The position numbers and the translations under genes are program-made. From Paraburkholderia piptadeniae (GTDB taxonomy: Bacteria > Pseudomonadota > Gammaproteobacteria > Burkholderiales > Burkholderiaceae), in contig NZ_CYGY02000047.1 in NCBI RefSeq assembly GCF_900007165.1, forward strand, positions 62,301-126,300: a stretch of 64,000 nucleotides of DNA, written 5' to 3'. Position 1 is the stretch's first letter. The number at the start of each line of letters is the position of its first letter. Positions 1 through 8,975 of this stretch are shown here, piece by piece. The notes beneath the pieces were generated by a model. It was given only the letters and a program-made list of their open reading frames with translations, made no database searches and was not told where the DNA came from.

Positions 1-513
1 CGGCTACGCGTCGATGGGAAAGCGTCGCTCACTGTCCGCCGTTTTCGGGAATGTCTTCAATAAAAGATCTCATTGGTATCTGCGCGCGTGCCGCCTTTCA
101 TCGTCTTTGCGGCTCGTCGCTTGGGGGCACGCATTGCGAGCCTTGCCGCGACAGGATTCCTTTCTGCGATCAGCGGACGATGGTCTGACTCGATACAGCA
201 GTTCGTGTGGCGTGTTCCATCCAATGCGTGCAATTGTATTATGTTTATTTCTAGTCCTTATTGATTGGCTGGAAAGTTGAATTTCTGATCCAGACGAAAA
301 AATGAGTTTCGAGCTAACCGGATCGGGCGGCTGCAATTGCCCGGCTCGGGCAGCATCTTGAAGTGGTCTGCTTCAATAATTCCCGCATCCGCGCGGTCAG
401 CGCGGGCAAGCGCCTTGTCATCCTGTTCCGACATGCGCGTCAATGGCTCCGATCGTGGAGACTGTGCCACGAGCGGCTCTATTTTCGACGCCTGAGATAT
501 CAAATCAACGAGA
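1..513. other. No supported gene
   Basis: I see no convincing gene here. The overlapping short open frames on both strands lack recognisable domains and good ribosome binding sites. The stretch may hold the end of something that starts outside the window. Confidence 0.4.
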
Positions 514-930
514 TTGTGGCGCAATATGAGAGTGCTGCAACCGTTGTCGAAGGTGGAGGCAGGCGTGGCAAACTTCCCTCGGCTCGAGCTGTTGTGTCGG
601 TTATTCCTCGGCCTATTTGTGGGCTTTTTCTGCGTAACAGCTGCCCTTTTCGTGCGTTACGTCGTATCGGCGAACCCGCTGCCGCAAGTCGCCGTCTTGC
701 AATCGAAAAGCGCATCGCAAGCCGCGTCGGGACGCGCTCCCGCAGTCCCATTTTTATCTGCTTCGCAACACCAACCGGCAACGCCTTCGCAAAATACTGA
801 AGAAAGGACACTCATTGCGTCGTCGACTTCCACTATCGTCACGTTCATCGCGGCTGCGGTGACCAACTTCCTGAGTTGGTGGAAGGATAGAGCGAAGGCG
901 AGCAGATCAAAGCAGGACGCGTCGCGCTAG
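514..930 (+). CDS. Hypothetical small membrane protein
   Basis: This 138-residue frame has a strong hydrophobic segment at about residues 27-50 and a weaker one near residues 105-122. A basic tail follows, rich in Lys, Arg and Ser. It would be a small inner-membrane protein with a Ser/Ala/Gln-rich linker. No family is recognised. The first start is TTG at 514; an ATG lies at 526, and neither has a clear Shine-Dalgarno. It converges on the minus-strand gene ending at 970. Function is unknown, and a chance frame cannot be excluded. Confidence 0.45.
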   Translation: MWRNMRVLQPLSKVEAGVANFPRLELLCRLFLGLFVGFFCVTAALFVRYVVSANPLPQVAVLQSKSASQAASGRAPAVPFLSASQHQPATPSQNTEERTLIASSTSTIVTFIAAAVTNFLSWWKDRAKASRSKQDASR

Positions 931-969
931 TTCGTCGAACCGGTATGCTGCGACTCGATACGCGCGCCG

Positions 970-1371
970 TCAGTTGTGCGACCTTGTCCGCATGCCGCCC
1001 ACGCCAACTTTGCCACGCCCGGTTTTGCGAGGCGCAGGACTTTCAGCGCGCAGTTTCTTCCTGGAGGCGACTGTGAGCGTCACCTGGTCAGCAGGATAGT
1101 AAGTCGCCCTGTGCACCGCCGAGTGACAGACGGGAGGGTGCTGTTTGAAGGCGTGCTTGGCGGTCTTCACGCCGTAAAATTTTCCACTGCCCTTGACCGG
1201 GTTCCCGAGTAGTACCGACAGCGGATTGTCATGTGGGGCAGGGGCACTCCACGACCCGCTCTGGTCGAACCACGCGTTCGCGCGCAAGATCGCAAACCCG
1301 GCGCCGTTGACGGTGACATATGTTGCCTTCGCGCTGAGCGCGTAATTGGGACCCTTGACCTCGATTGCCAT
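970..1371 (-). CDS. Hypothetical protein
   Basis: This 133-residue protein starts at an ATG at 1371, with a GAGGTG ribosome binding site six bases upstream; a GTG nine bases further upstream is possible but less well placed. The N-terminal two thirds look like a small folded domain with alternating hydrophobic residues (MAIEVKGPNYALSAKATYV). The last 30 residues are basic and probably disordered. There is no signal peptide, membrane segment or recognised motif. It stands alone between a convergent small membrane protein gene and the AT-rich region upstream of the stress-protein gene. Confidence 0.5.
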   Translation of the reverse strand: MAIEVKGPNYALSAKATYVTVNGAGFAILRANAWFDQSGSWSAPAPHDNPLSVLLGNPVKGSGKFYGVKTAKHAFKQHPPVCHSAVHRATYYPADQVTLTVASRKKLRAESPAPRKTGRGKVGVGGMRTRSHN

Positions 1372-1718
1372 GACGGACACCTCACGCGTGATTCCTACGC
1401 CGATAGTCTAGCCCCGTGCAGCGATCGACGCGGATTGCCACATGCCGACGTGTTTTGCGTTACGCGCGAAACCTTCGCTTCGCCGGCCGCACGGGGAGCG
1501 CGAATTGCAAGGCATCGACAGTGAATCGATTTGCATGACTGATTATTCAGCATACGGTTGTGTTTCTAAATATAGCATGACATGATATATTTCCTATAAT
1601 GAGTGCAGGCTAGTCGTTTTCCGTTTCGATACGTCCCTGCATACGAGCCACATACTGGTCCAGCGCATCGCGTACCAGGAATACGCGGTTGACCGGCGCG
1701 TGACAAAGAGGAGCGGCA
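1372..1718. other. AT-rich intergenic region upstream of the stress-protein gene
   Basis: No gene is seen. The part from about 1530 to 1610 is much more AT-rich than its surroundings and contains a perfect TATAAT at 1595-1600, a candidate -10 element for the universal stress gene. No good -35 element sits 17 bases upstream, so an activator-dependent promoter is possible. A TGATATAT string at 1582-1589 resembles the motifs near 4040 and 4234. Confidence 0.4.
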
Positions 1719-2180
1719 ATGGCCTCATTCAAAAGAGTGCTGCTGTGTTATGACGCTACCCGTGAGGGGCGCCAGGCGCTGTGCGAAGGAGCGGAACTGG
1801 CGCGTCAATCCGGGGCGGAAACGCATCTGCTTGCCGTGCTGGACCGGTTGGATCTGCGGTACGGCGCAGACGTTATCCCGGGCGTGCCGCTCGGTTCGGC
1901 AGAGCAGGCAGCGAAGGAAATACTGGATGAAAGCGTGACCCGTCTGCGAGAGTTCGGCCTCGAGGTGACTGGACACTTCGTCGTGGGAAATCCGATCGAT
2001 GAAATCGCCCATTGCTGCAACGAACTGAAACCCGATCTGGTCGTGCTTGGGCATCATCGCAGGGGGATGTTCGCGCGTTGGTGGGACGGGCGCGATGACA
2101 AACGGCTGCTTGACCGTCTGTCGTGCGCAGTACTCGTGGTGCACGCGCAGAAGGAGATCGAGGCAGAAGCCGTGTCGTGA
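1719..2180 (+). CDS. Universal stress protein (UspA family)
   Basis: This 153-residue protein has the single-domain UspA fold pattern. A beta strand and turn (RVLLCYDATREGRQAL) open it, and VVLGHHRRGMFARWW sits where family members carry the nucleotide-binding loop. A final strand (CAVLVVHAQ) closes it. The usual G-x2-G-x9-G(S/T) ATP motif is only partly kept, so ATP binding is uncertain. The start follows GAGGAGCGGCA closely. SatP lies downstream, about 100 bases away. Such proteins often belong to low-oxygen or stationary-phase regulons in this family of bacteria; that role is inferred here. Confidence 0.85.
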   Translation: MASFKRVLLCYDATREGRQALCEGAELARQSGAETHLLAVLDRLDLRYGADVIPGVPLGSAEQAAKEILDESVTRLREFGLEVTGHFVVGNPIDEIAHCCNELKPDLVVLGHHRRGMFARWWDGRDDKRLLDRLSCAVLVVHAQKEIEAEAVS

Positions 2181-2282
2181 TCACGGCACGCGGCCCGGTA
2201 CGTCGGCAGCAGAAGCGCGTGCCGCGCCGCCGCGAAAGACTCGACTTTTGGTAATCGGAAACAACGACCATGGAGGCAAATC

Positions 2283-2861
2283 ATGGGTGGCAATCTTTCC
2301 AACCCAGCGCCCCTCGGACTCGCCGGATTTGCATTCACGACGTGGATGCTCAGCATGATCAACGCAGGCTGGTTCAATGCCGATGCACTCGGTCTGGTAT
2401 TGGCACTGGCGTTCGCTTTCGGCGGCACGGCGCAGATGATCGCGGGCGTGCTCGAATTTCCGCGCGGCAATACGCTCGGGACGGTCGCGTTCCTCAGCTA
2501 TGGCGCGTTCTGGTGGTCCTTCGCGCTGTTCGTCGCGTTTCTCGGCACGAAAGTGCCTGAAACGTTCGTCGGTTGGTACCTGCTGGTCTGGGGTGTGTTC
2601 ACGTTCTACATGTGGATTGGCTCCATGCACACCAGTACGTCCGTGCAACTCGTGTTCCTCGCCCTCTGGATTACCTATCTGCTGCTCGCGATCGGCGCAT
2701 GGACGGGATCTCTTCTCGCGACGCATCTGGGCGGTTATACCGGCCTGGTTACGGCCTTGTTTGCGTTCTACGCATCCGCGGCGATGGTGATCAACGAGAG
2801 CTTCGGGCATACCGTGCTGCCTACACACCCGTATGTAGAACCTCATCCGCACGCAGCGTAG
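2283..2861 (+). CDS. satP: Acetate/succinate permease, SatP (GPR1/FUN34/YaaH) family
   Basis: This 192-residue inner-membrane protein has six predicted membrane segments. It carries the family signature NPAPLGLAGF near residue 7, which places it with SatP/YaaH acetate-proton symporters. It is full length for the family. The start has a GGAGGCAA-type ribosome binding site. The stop codon is followed directly, in the same reading frame, by the 3' stump of an acetyl-CoA synthetase gene. An uptake and activation pair for acetate therefore once stood here, and only the permease is intact. Confidence 0.9.
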   Translation: MGGNLSNPAPLGLAGFAFTTWMLSMINAGWFNADALGLVLALAFAFGGTAQMIAGVLEFPRGNTLGTVAFLSYGAFWWSFALFVAFLGTKVPETFVGWYLLVWGVFTFYMWIGSMHTSTSVQLVFLALWITYLLLAIGAWTGSLLATHLGGYTGLVTALFAFYASAAMVINESFGHTVLPTHPYVEPHPHAA

Positions 2862-3265
2862 CGGATCGGCGACGTCGTCAACGTTTCGGGGCATCGGCTC
2901 GGTACCGCCGAAGTAGAAAGCGCACTGGTGACGCATCCCGATGTCGCCGAGGCGGCGGTAGTGGGCTATCCGCATGCGCTCAAAGGGCAGGGCATCGACG
3001 CTTATGTGACGCTCAAGGTCGGAGTCAAGCCGGAGGAGTCGTTGCGCAAGACGCTGGTGACGCTGGTGCGCAAGGAAATTGGCCCGCTGGCCAGCCCGGA
3101 CTTTATCCAGTGGGCACCCGTGCTGCCGAAGACACGTTCAGGCAAGATCATGCGTCGCATCCTGCGCAAGATCGCCGACGGCGACTACGACAACTGGGTG
3201 ACGTCTCGAAGCTGGCAGATCCGCGTGTCGTCAAGGAACTGATCGACCATCGGATAGCGCATTGA
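2862..3265 (+). pseudogene. acs: Acetyl-CoA synthetase (acs) C-terminal fragment, frameshifted
   Basis: The frame begins immediately after the satP stop and reads RIGDVVNVSGHRLGTAEVES, matching the C-terminal subdomain of AMP-forming acetyl-CoA synthetase, where family members have RIDDVINVSGHR. It continues through HPDVAEAAVVGYPHALKGQG and LPKTRSGKIMRRILRKIA. The latter holds the catalytic lysine that is acetylated in active enzymes. About 120 of roughly 650 residues remain, so the first 500 are lost. Near 3195 one base is missing: the end (GDVSKLADPRVVKELIDH) continues in the next frame to a TGA at 3263-3265. No function is expected. Confidence 0.88.
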
Positions 3266-3328
3266 AGCGGGCGGCCGCTATGAGCTTTCTCGAAGTTCAG
3301 CGCCGCTCGGTCGATCGTGATGGTCTCG

Positions 3329-3517
3329 CTACGGTCCGTTGCCGGTGACCGATCTGAGCGCGGAGCGCAGCAGTCCGATCGTGGCCAGAAGCCACGCAGC
3401 GAACGCGATCGGAACGGTGATCCGGGCCACGTGTGTGAGAAAGGGAAGGTGGACGGCATCGGCTTGGTGCTGGTGGCGGCGGTGTACATGCCGGGCGGAA
3501 AGCATTCGACCCGGCAT
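3329..3517 (-). CDS. Possible small single-span membrane protein
   Basis: This 62-residue frame starts 13 bases after the HiPIP stop on the same strand. It has a His/Arg-rich N-terminus and one clear hydrophobic segment near residues 34-52 (ITVPIAFAAWLLATIGLL). It could be a small membrane partner co-transcribed with the HiPIP, but no family is recognised and the ribosome binding site is poor. It may be a chance frame. Confidence 0.35.
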   Translation of the reverse strand: MPGRMLSARHVHRRHQHQADAVHLPFLTHVARITVPIAFAAWLLATIGLLRSALRSVTGNGP

Positions 3518-3530
3518 CGCCGCGCCAGAT

Positions 3531-3842
3531 TCAGGCCTTTTTCACGTAAGCGTTACACCATCCCTTTGCATCGACCAGCTTGCCGCCATACGTAGTACAA
3601 GGGCCCATCGCCGAGCCGGGCTTGCCCTGATAAAGCTGGCAATTGGCGCAAGTTTGCCCGGTCTGATAGTGGGGGAACTTTGTCTTGTCCACTTTCGCAG
3701 CGTCCGTCTTGTAGCCGAGCGCCTGTGCGGTCGGATCGTTCTCGGCAAGCACGGGCGCGTCGGCTCGCGACTCAGTGGAGAGAACCGTCGTCGATGCGAC
3801 GGATGCAGCAAGTATCATGAAACGCCGTCGGGAGATTGTCAT
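3531..3842 (-). CDS. High-potential iron-sulfur protein (HiPIP)
   Basis: This 103-residue precursor of a small periplasmic electron carrier begins with a twin-arginine signal (SRRRFMI) and a hydrophobic stretch cut near ADA at residues 27-29. The mature part carries the HiPIP cysteine pattern at residues 65, 68, 82 and 96 (CANCQLYQGK, GPC, GWC), which binds one 4Fe-4S cluster. Length and spacing are normal. An AGGA-type ribosome binding site precedes the ATG. The Tat route fits a protein folded around its cluster before export. The partner oxidase or reductase cannot be told from the neighbours. Confidence 0.93.
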   Translation of the reverse strand: MTISRRRFMILAASVASTTVLSTESRADAPVLAENDPTAQALGYKTDAAKVDKTKFPHYQTGQTCANCQLYQGKPGSAMGPCTTYGGKLVDAKGWCNAYVKKA

Positions 3843-4048
3843 GATATGGATTCCTATATGTAATGAAGCAGAAGGATGAAGGGCGTGTCGTTCTTTGTCC
3901 GGTCACATCGACTCAACCCTGTCGGCCCTTGGACAAGTACTCAGCATACGCCATACCTGCCGGTCGAAAAAAACGAGCGTCGTCCGCGATTGCTTCGAAA
4001 CCGACCCGTTAAAGCACCTGTTTTTCAACATACTTCATATTGTGATAT

Positions 4049-4219
4049 ATGAGGCTGAACGCGACGCGGGCGCACTATATCGATCAGGTCTCGAAGGCAG
4101 CGAACACGCGAGACGATGATCTCGCGGTCGAAGTGACGGCCATTTTGATCAGCCGATTGATATCTCTGAACATACTCATGGCGGGCTCCGGTTTGTGTAC
4201 CTGCCGATCATCGATTTAG
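4049..4219 (+). CDS. Possible small ORF, unknown
   Basis: A 56-codon frame starts at an ATG inside the repeated TTGTGATATAT motif and stops at a TAG 70 bases before the CLC gene. The predicted peptide is mixed charged and hydrophobic, with no known domain. It has no ribosome binding site. It includes a 7-bp inverted repeat (4107-4113 with 4120-4126). It could be a remnant of a larger gene or non-coding. Confidence 0.25.
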   Translation: MRLNATRAHYIDQVSKAANTRDDDLAVEVTAILISRLISLNILMAGSGLCTCRSSI

Positions 4220-4226
4220 CGTGTTA

Positions 4227-4250
4227 CATCACGTTGTGATATATATGACG
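4227..4250. promoter_or_regulatory. Candidate operator/promoter upstream of the CLC gene
   Basis: ATCAC-GTT-GTGAT is a perfect inverted repeat at 4227-4239, followed by an AT-rich ATATATGACG. The string TTGTGATATAT here also occurs at 4040-4050, between the divergent HiPIP and CLC genes. Repetition in one intergenic region suggests a shared regulator; none is identified. Confidence 0.35.
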
Positions 4251-4289
4251 TTTTAGCATTACGTCTTCGGCGACCTGGCAGGGGAAATC

Positions 4290-6110
4290 ATGGGCGAGCA
4301 GAGCGGGCACAAGGGCGATTTCGCAACGAATGTCCGACTTCTGCGGATCAGCGCCATCGCTGCCGTGGGCGGCATACTGAGCACCGTCGCCGCCGACTTC
4401 CTGTTGCATCTCATCCGCTTCTTCACGAACCTGTTTTTCTTCCAGACGGTATCGACGGCGAACCATTCTCCTTCGCAGAACACGCTCGGGCTGTTCGTTG
4501 TCGCGGCACCCGTGATCGGCGGGCTGCTGGTGGGATTGATCGCCCGCTTCGGGTCGGAGCAAATTCGCGGCCACGGCATACCCGAGGCGATCGAGGCGAT
4601 CCTGTTCGGCAAGAGCAAGATGTCGCCGAAAGTGGCTGTCCTCAAGCCGCTCGCCTCGGCGATCGCCATCGGCAGCGGCGGACCTTTCGGCGCCGAAGGC
4701 CCGATCATCATGACGGGCGGTGCGATCGGCTCGCTCGTCGCACAGTACTTCCATTTATCGAGCGCGGAGCGCAAGGCGCTGCTGGTGGCGGGCGCGGTGG
4801 CGGGGATGACCGCCGTGTTCGGCACGCCCGTCGCAGCCGTGCTGCTCGCGATCGAACTGCTGCTGTTTGAGCTGCGGCCTCGCAGCCTCCTGCCCGTCGC
4901 CATCGCGTGTGCCGTAGCCGGATTCGCGCGGCCGCTGCTGTTGGGAAGCGGCCCACTGTTTCCTCTGCAAACGATGCCGCTCGGGCCGGTGGGCATCGTA
5001 TCGTCGGCCATCGCGGGATTGATCGCAGGCGCTCTGTCATGGGGCTTGTCCACGTGGCTCTACAAAGTGGAAGATCTGTTCGGCAGGCTGCCCGTTCACT
5101 GGATGTGGTGGCCGGCGCTGGGTGCGATCGTCGTCGGCATCGGCGGATATTGTCAGCCGCGCACGCTCGGCGTCGGATACGACGTCATCGGCGATCTGCT
5201 GCAAAACCACCTTGCTGTGCAGGCCGTAATCTCGATCGTCCTTGTCAAGGCAGTCATCTGGGTCATTGCATTGGCCTCGGGCACGTCGGGCGGCGTGCTG
5301 GCGCCATTGCTGATGATGGGTGCTGGCGTAGGCGCGCTTGCCGCGCCTTATATGCCCGGAGGCGAACCTGCCGTGTGGCCGCTGATCTTCATGGCGGCCG
5401 CGCTTGGCGGCATGATGCGCGCGCCCGTGATGGCGGCCGTGTTCGCCTTCGAACTGACGGGCGACGCCAACGCATTGCTTCCGTTGCTGGCGGCTGCCGC
5501 TGTCGCTTACGGGTTTACGGTGCTGCTCATGCGGCGCTCGATTCTCACGGAGAAGATTGCCCGCCGTGGTTACCACATCTATCGCGAGTACAGCATCGAC
5601 CCGCTCGAAAGACATTACGTCGACGAGGTCATGACCCGCACCGTGCAGACAATCGATGCTGACGCGAGGGTCGCAGAAGTGCTTCGCGACTATTTCGGCT
5701 CGGGCCAGAAGTATCGCGCCTATCCCGTTCTCGCTTCCGGTGTTCTCGTGGGCATGGCGGACCGTGCGCTGCTCGATCGCATTCCCCCGGCGAAAGCCGA
5801 TACCCCGCTCGGTGCGTTCTTCGCGCACGCACGGCCCGAGATCGCGCTGCCTGGCGAGACCTGCAGGAACGTGGCCGCGCGCCTGGCCATCACGGGACTC
5901 GACCGCGTTCCGGTGGTCGAAAGCGAGACGACGTACCGTTTGATCGGCATCGTATCGCGACACGACCTGGTCAAGCCGTCACTGTCGGTGTTCGCCGAGG
6001 AGCGACAACTCGAGCAATTTCGCCGCGTGTGGATTGCGCGCCGCGAGCGCTTCGCGCCGACCAACAAGCGACAGGATGCACCGGGCGAGCATGCCGACGC
6101 GGAGCGCTAA
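4290..6110 (+). CDS. CLC-family chloride channel/antiporter with CBS domains
   Basis: This 606-residue inner-membrane protein has the CLC ion-pathway motifs: GHGIP at residues 94-98, GAEGP at 134-138 and GTSGGVLAPLL in the second half. The gating glutamate (E136) is present. A second acidic residue in LLLFELRPRS lies where H+/Cl- antiporters keep their internal proton glutamate, so an antiporter mechanism is favoured over a channel. From about residue 435 the chain is cytoplasmic and resembles a CBS pair, starting at DPLERHYVDEVMTRTVQTID, which may sense nucleotides. The gene is monocistronic, with AT-rich DNA upstream. Confidence 0.92.
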   Translation: MGEQSGHKGDFATNVRLLRISAIAAVGGILSTVAADFLLHLIRFFTNLFFFQTVSTANHSPSQNTLGLFVVAAPVIGGLLVGLIARFGSEQIRGHGIPEAIEAILFGKSKMSPKVAVLKPLASAIAIGSGGPFGAEGPIIMTGGAIGSLVAQYFHLSSAERKALLVAGAVAGMTAVFGTPVAAVLLAIELLLFELRPRSLLPVAIACAVAGFARPLLLGSGPLFPLQTMPLGPVGIVSSAIAGLIAGALSWGLSTWLYKVEDLFGRLPVHWMWWPALGAIVVGIGGYCQPRTLGVGYDVIGDLLQNHLAVQAVISIVLVKAVIWVIALASGTSGGVLAPLLMMGAGVGALAAPYMPGGEPAVWPLIFMAAALGGMMRAPVMAAVFAFELTGDANALLPLLAAAAVAYGFTVLLMRRSILTEKIARRGYHIYREYSIDPLERHYVDEVMTRTVQTIDADARVAEVLRDYFGSGQKYRAYPVLASGVLVGMADRALLDRIPPAKADTPLGAFFAHARPEIALPGETCRNVAARLAITGLDRVPVVESETTYRLIGIVSRHDLVKPSLSVFAEERQLEQFRRVWIARRERFAPTNKRQDAPGEHADAER

Positions 6111-6443
6111 AGGAAGATCGCTTCCGTCCTGAAGTCGGTGGCGGCGAGCGTGCCGCCGTGACATGGCGCGGCAGGATGACAGTTCGATGGTGCACGTTTA
6201 TGCGCTGCGGAGAGGATGGACGCGCACCTGTTGTCAGTGACTCGCTATGGGCTGCGGGCTCGCGCGTCATCGCGCTCACGAGACCGTGTCTGGGACCCGA
6301 GCGGTGCTTCCAGGCGACTTGGTTGTGGCTTGTTGGACACCGTCGCTCACGCACAGAGGACCGTCTCTCTCGGCGCGGCGTAGTATTTCTGACTAACAAC
6401 AAACGGGGACGCCGTAAACCTGCGACAAATTAAATGCGGCGTT
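6111..6443. other. Intergenic region, no gene seen
   Basis: A small hairpin (GGAAG-ATCG-CTTCC at 6112-6125) directly after the CLC stop may help end transcription but lacks a T-run. The rest shows no supported gene or repeat. Confidence 0.35.
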
Positions 6444-7045
6444 GTGCTGTGTCTATCAGCAGCTCTCGCATCGGCACCGTGCGCAGCGGCCGTAATGGAA
6501 TTCCAGCGGCACGTTGAGGACCCGCAAAACAGGTTTATTGACAAGCCCAAAATCAACCCTTCTCCTCAGCACGTTCTTGTCATTCGCGGCCGAAAGTCTG
6601 CTGACCTGGCATTATGGTTTGGAGTCACCTACGGGACGACAAATCAGAAATGTCAGTGATAGTCGCTCGCATCTTCGGTGCACCGGAAGTTGCGCAGGGC
6701 ATTGTCGACTGGGTACGCGTGCCGAAGGGGGATCGAGCCTTTTCAGTCCGCTTCTTTCTTGACCGGTACGAACCGGGCAAATGTCTGTGGCAGCCCTTTG
6801 CAACCTACATTGCCGAATTCGTCCCGAGTGAGAGCCAAGGTCCTGGTGGATCTAGCGGTTTTACCGGTATCCGCGCTGATGGCCGAAGCGAAGCAACCAT
6901 TGACTGGACCTGCGAACTAAAATTCGCGGGGGTGTCCGGAGCAGACAAGTATCTCGTGTGCCTGTCACGCCACCGGACGCCCCTGAATAGCGATATCTCG
7001 ACCGATGGCGGAGTCATCAACTTGGATATTGACCTCGCACCATGA
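6444..7045 (+). pseudogene. Secreted hypothetical protein broken by a frameshift
   Basis: Two consecutive frames look like halves of one exported protein. The first (GTG at 6444) gives a signal-like stretch (VLCLSAALASAPCAAA) and a beta-rich segment ending TYGTTNQKCQ at a TGA near 6658. The second frame overlaps it and continues with ARIFGAPEVAQGIVDWVRV, then VRFFLDRYEPGKCLWQP, to 7045. A one- or two-base shift around 6655 would join them into a protein of about 200 residues with paired cysteines. Alternatively the second half is translated alone from an ATG at 6650 or earlier. Function is unknown. Confidence 0.5.
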
Positions 7046-7104
7046 GTTGAAGCTTGAGCAGTGCATCCAGAATCGCTATGACCACCTGCGAGTTTCATCC
7101 GCGA

Positions 7105-7419
7105 TCAATACCCGTAGCCGCCCTGACACGGCACATAGGCGCGTTGATAGCTGTCGTAGCAAGCCGCTGACGGCGGTTGCGTATAAACCGGTTGCGCGTA
7201 AACGGGTTGCTGATACACCGGCTGTCCGTAGGCAGGCTGAGCATCCGCAATCGACGTCACGAGCGCGCCGAGCACCGCGCCTCCGATGAGCGCCCCCACA
7301 ATCGCGCCACCATCGCCGCCGCCGTGACCATGCCCCCAGCCACCGCGCCCGTGCGCCGATGCCTGCTGGGCCACCGACAAACTTCCGATTACCAACAAGA
7401 CAAGTGCTGCGCGTTTCAT
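7105..7419 (-). CDS. Small exported glycine-zipper protein
   Basis: This 104-residue protein has a Sec signal peptide (MKRAALVLLVIGSLSVAQQASA). A His/Gly-rich stretch follows (HGRGGWGHGHGGGDGG), then a glycine-zipper hydrophobic segment (AIVGALIGGAVLGALV). The last part is a Pro/Tyr/Gln repeat with units like QPVYAQPVY. Such proteins sit in or on the envelope; the His-rich part might bind metal, though that is only suggested. GGAGAGT precedes the start. It appears monocistronic. Confidence 0.75.
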   Translation of the reverse strand: MKRAALVLLVIGSLSVAQQASAHGRGGWGHGHGGGDGGAIVGALIGGAVLGALVTSIADAQPAYGQPVYQQPVYAQPVYTQPPSAACYDSYQRAYVPCQGGYGY

Positions 7420-8022
7420 AAGACTCTCCGTTTTCCGTTTGACGGGTTCATGGAGATCATCCTAAGCAGGCGTCGATGAAATAACTTATGCAGTTGGTAA
7501 CTGCGCATTTCAAATATTACAAAGCCACGTGTCGGCCCGTTTGAGGCGTTTCGACCCGTGCTTAACTCGGTGACGACCGGCGGCCCCAACCACGCGCACG
7601 GCCGCAATCTACGGTCAGATCTCGACAACGTCTCGGGACCTGGTTTGTTACGCCCTGAAATTCTTGCCGAGACAGTCGCCTAACGCGTAGTAGTGTCGAA
7701 ATACATAATGCAATGGCTTCCATGTTGCACATCGATCCGTCGAGTCGGTGCCAGCAGATCGGTATGAACATGGATTCGCAGAACCTTCAATTCTGCGGCG
7801 ACGCATAGCATCTGCGTCGCTCCCGAGAAATCAATGCCACAGGAGTTCCGAAGTACAGGACCGGTAGTTCGACGACATCGGTTTGCATGACGCTCTCGCA
7901 AAGCTCAAAAGTTGCCCATTCTCGACGCAATGCTCAGAGACACGTTTCAGCGCGTGATGAAGCATCGGACGCTAAACTCCGAAGCAATCGTAGCGATGGA
8001 GGGGGTGCTTCCACGCGGATGG
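7420..8022. other. Gene-poor stretch
   Basis: No supported gene. Open frames are short and mutually overlapping. Base composition is lower in GC than the operons that follow, in line with decayed mobile DNA. Confidence 0.4.
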
Positions 8023-8498
8023 TTAAGAGCCGGTCGAACACGGCGACGTCGTTTGAATGCGCCGGCAGCGACCATCCTTCCCGGGCCCGGACAAAGTGCC
8101 GGGCTTCCTTTTGGATTCGATTGGCGATGCCCACGCCCATGATCGACGGAGAAGGTCTTCTGCGCCTTTGCAGATCGTATCGGTCACGGCCTCGATGACC
8201 TTCAGCCGGTCTACTTCACGCATCGTCATCGTCATCGTAATCGTCCCGGTCGAGTTCATCGCCGGCGCTCCATGAAGGTGTGTCGGCATCTTTCGCATGG
8301 GTGTGTTCGGACGGCATCTATCCTCCATTGCACATGCCGCGCAGTCGAGCAGGCTCGACCGATAGACGATCGTGTTGTCCTTGGTAATGTGTATGCGCGG
8401 GTTCCTGAACGGGTGGCGCAGTATTCGACAATCAGCATGCGAACTATCAACTCGGGGTCGATCGATGGACGCCCCGCGTGACTGTAGAACGACGCCAT
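8023..8498 (-). mobile_element. Decayed transposase remnants
   Basis: The minus strand from 8498 reads HAGRPSIDPELIVRMLIVEYC, which matches the N-terminal region of IS5/IS1182-type DDE transposases (GRPSIDPELMVRMLIVGYC in intact relatives), then loses the family pattern after about 30 residues. Further along, MTMREVDRLKVIEAVTD resembles the start of an ISNCY-type transposase. Neither continues as a recognisable protein, and frames are broken. I take this as two nested or adjacent fossils; the second assignment is weak. Confidence 0.45.
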
Positions 8499-8975
8499 GT
8501 GCTCAGGTACGGCCAGTGGTCAGAATAGCCCGCGCCTTTTTCCGCTCCCTGTCGAGTGCAGCAAGCGCCATCGAGGCCCCAAGCATCGCCGCCCGCAGTA
8601 GTGATGGGGCGCGGTCGAGGTCGAAGATGACACCGCCCGGATATCACCAAATCGGGGGCGACGCCGTTCCATGAATGAATTTCGCCGAGGCTGATCGGTG
8701 CGAGTCCGACGAGCGCTTCGTTATTGTTTTCGACCAGCAATGGTCGATGGGCGCGCTAACACTCGCTAATCCTCGCCGAAGCCGACGATTCGGAAGGCCA
8801 TTGCCAGCCGGTTGCATCACGTGCTGCGACGTTCCAACTAGCGAACGCGATTTTCCTGCTAAGGCATCGCTTCGCCATCCGTTTTTTCCAACCAGCCCCG
8901 TACACGGCAGACAGCCGATAACGCGTCCCGAAGTCAGTGAGGGTATACGCGCATTGTTTCTCACATGGTCGAAAT
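8499..8975. other. Gene-poor stretch
   Basis: No supported gene on either strand between the transposase fossil and the operator region of the first SDR gene. Confidence 0.4.

Noticed and set aside
5037..5963. Long minus-strand open frame of about 308 codons opposite the CLC gene
   Set aside because: It is fully antisense to a well-conserved gene, and its peptide is rich in Arg, His and Asp without any domain, as expected from high-GC third-position bias.
8215..8245. Short CATCGT-type tandem repeat
   Set aside because: Only about three imperfect units in decayed DNA, too short to be a functional repeat or a CRISPR array.
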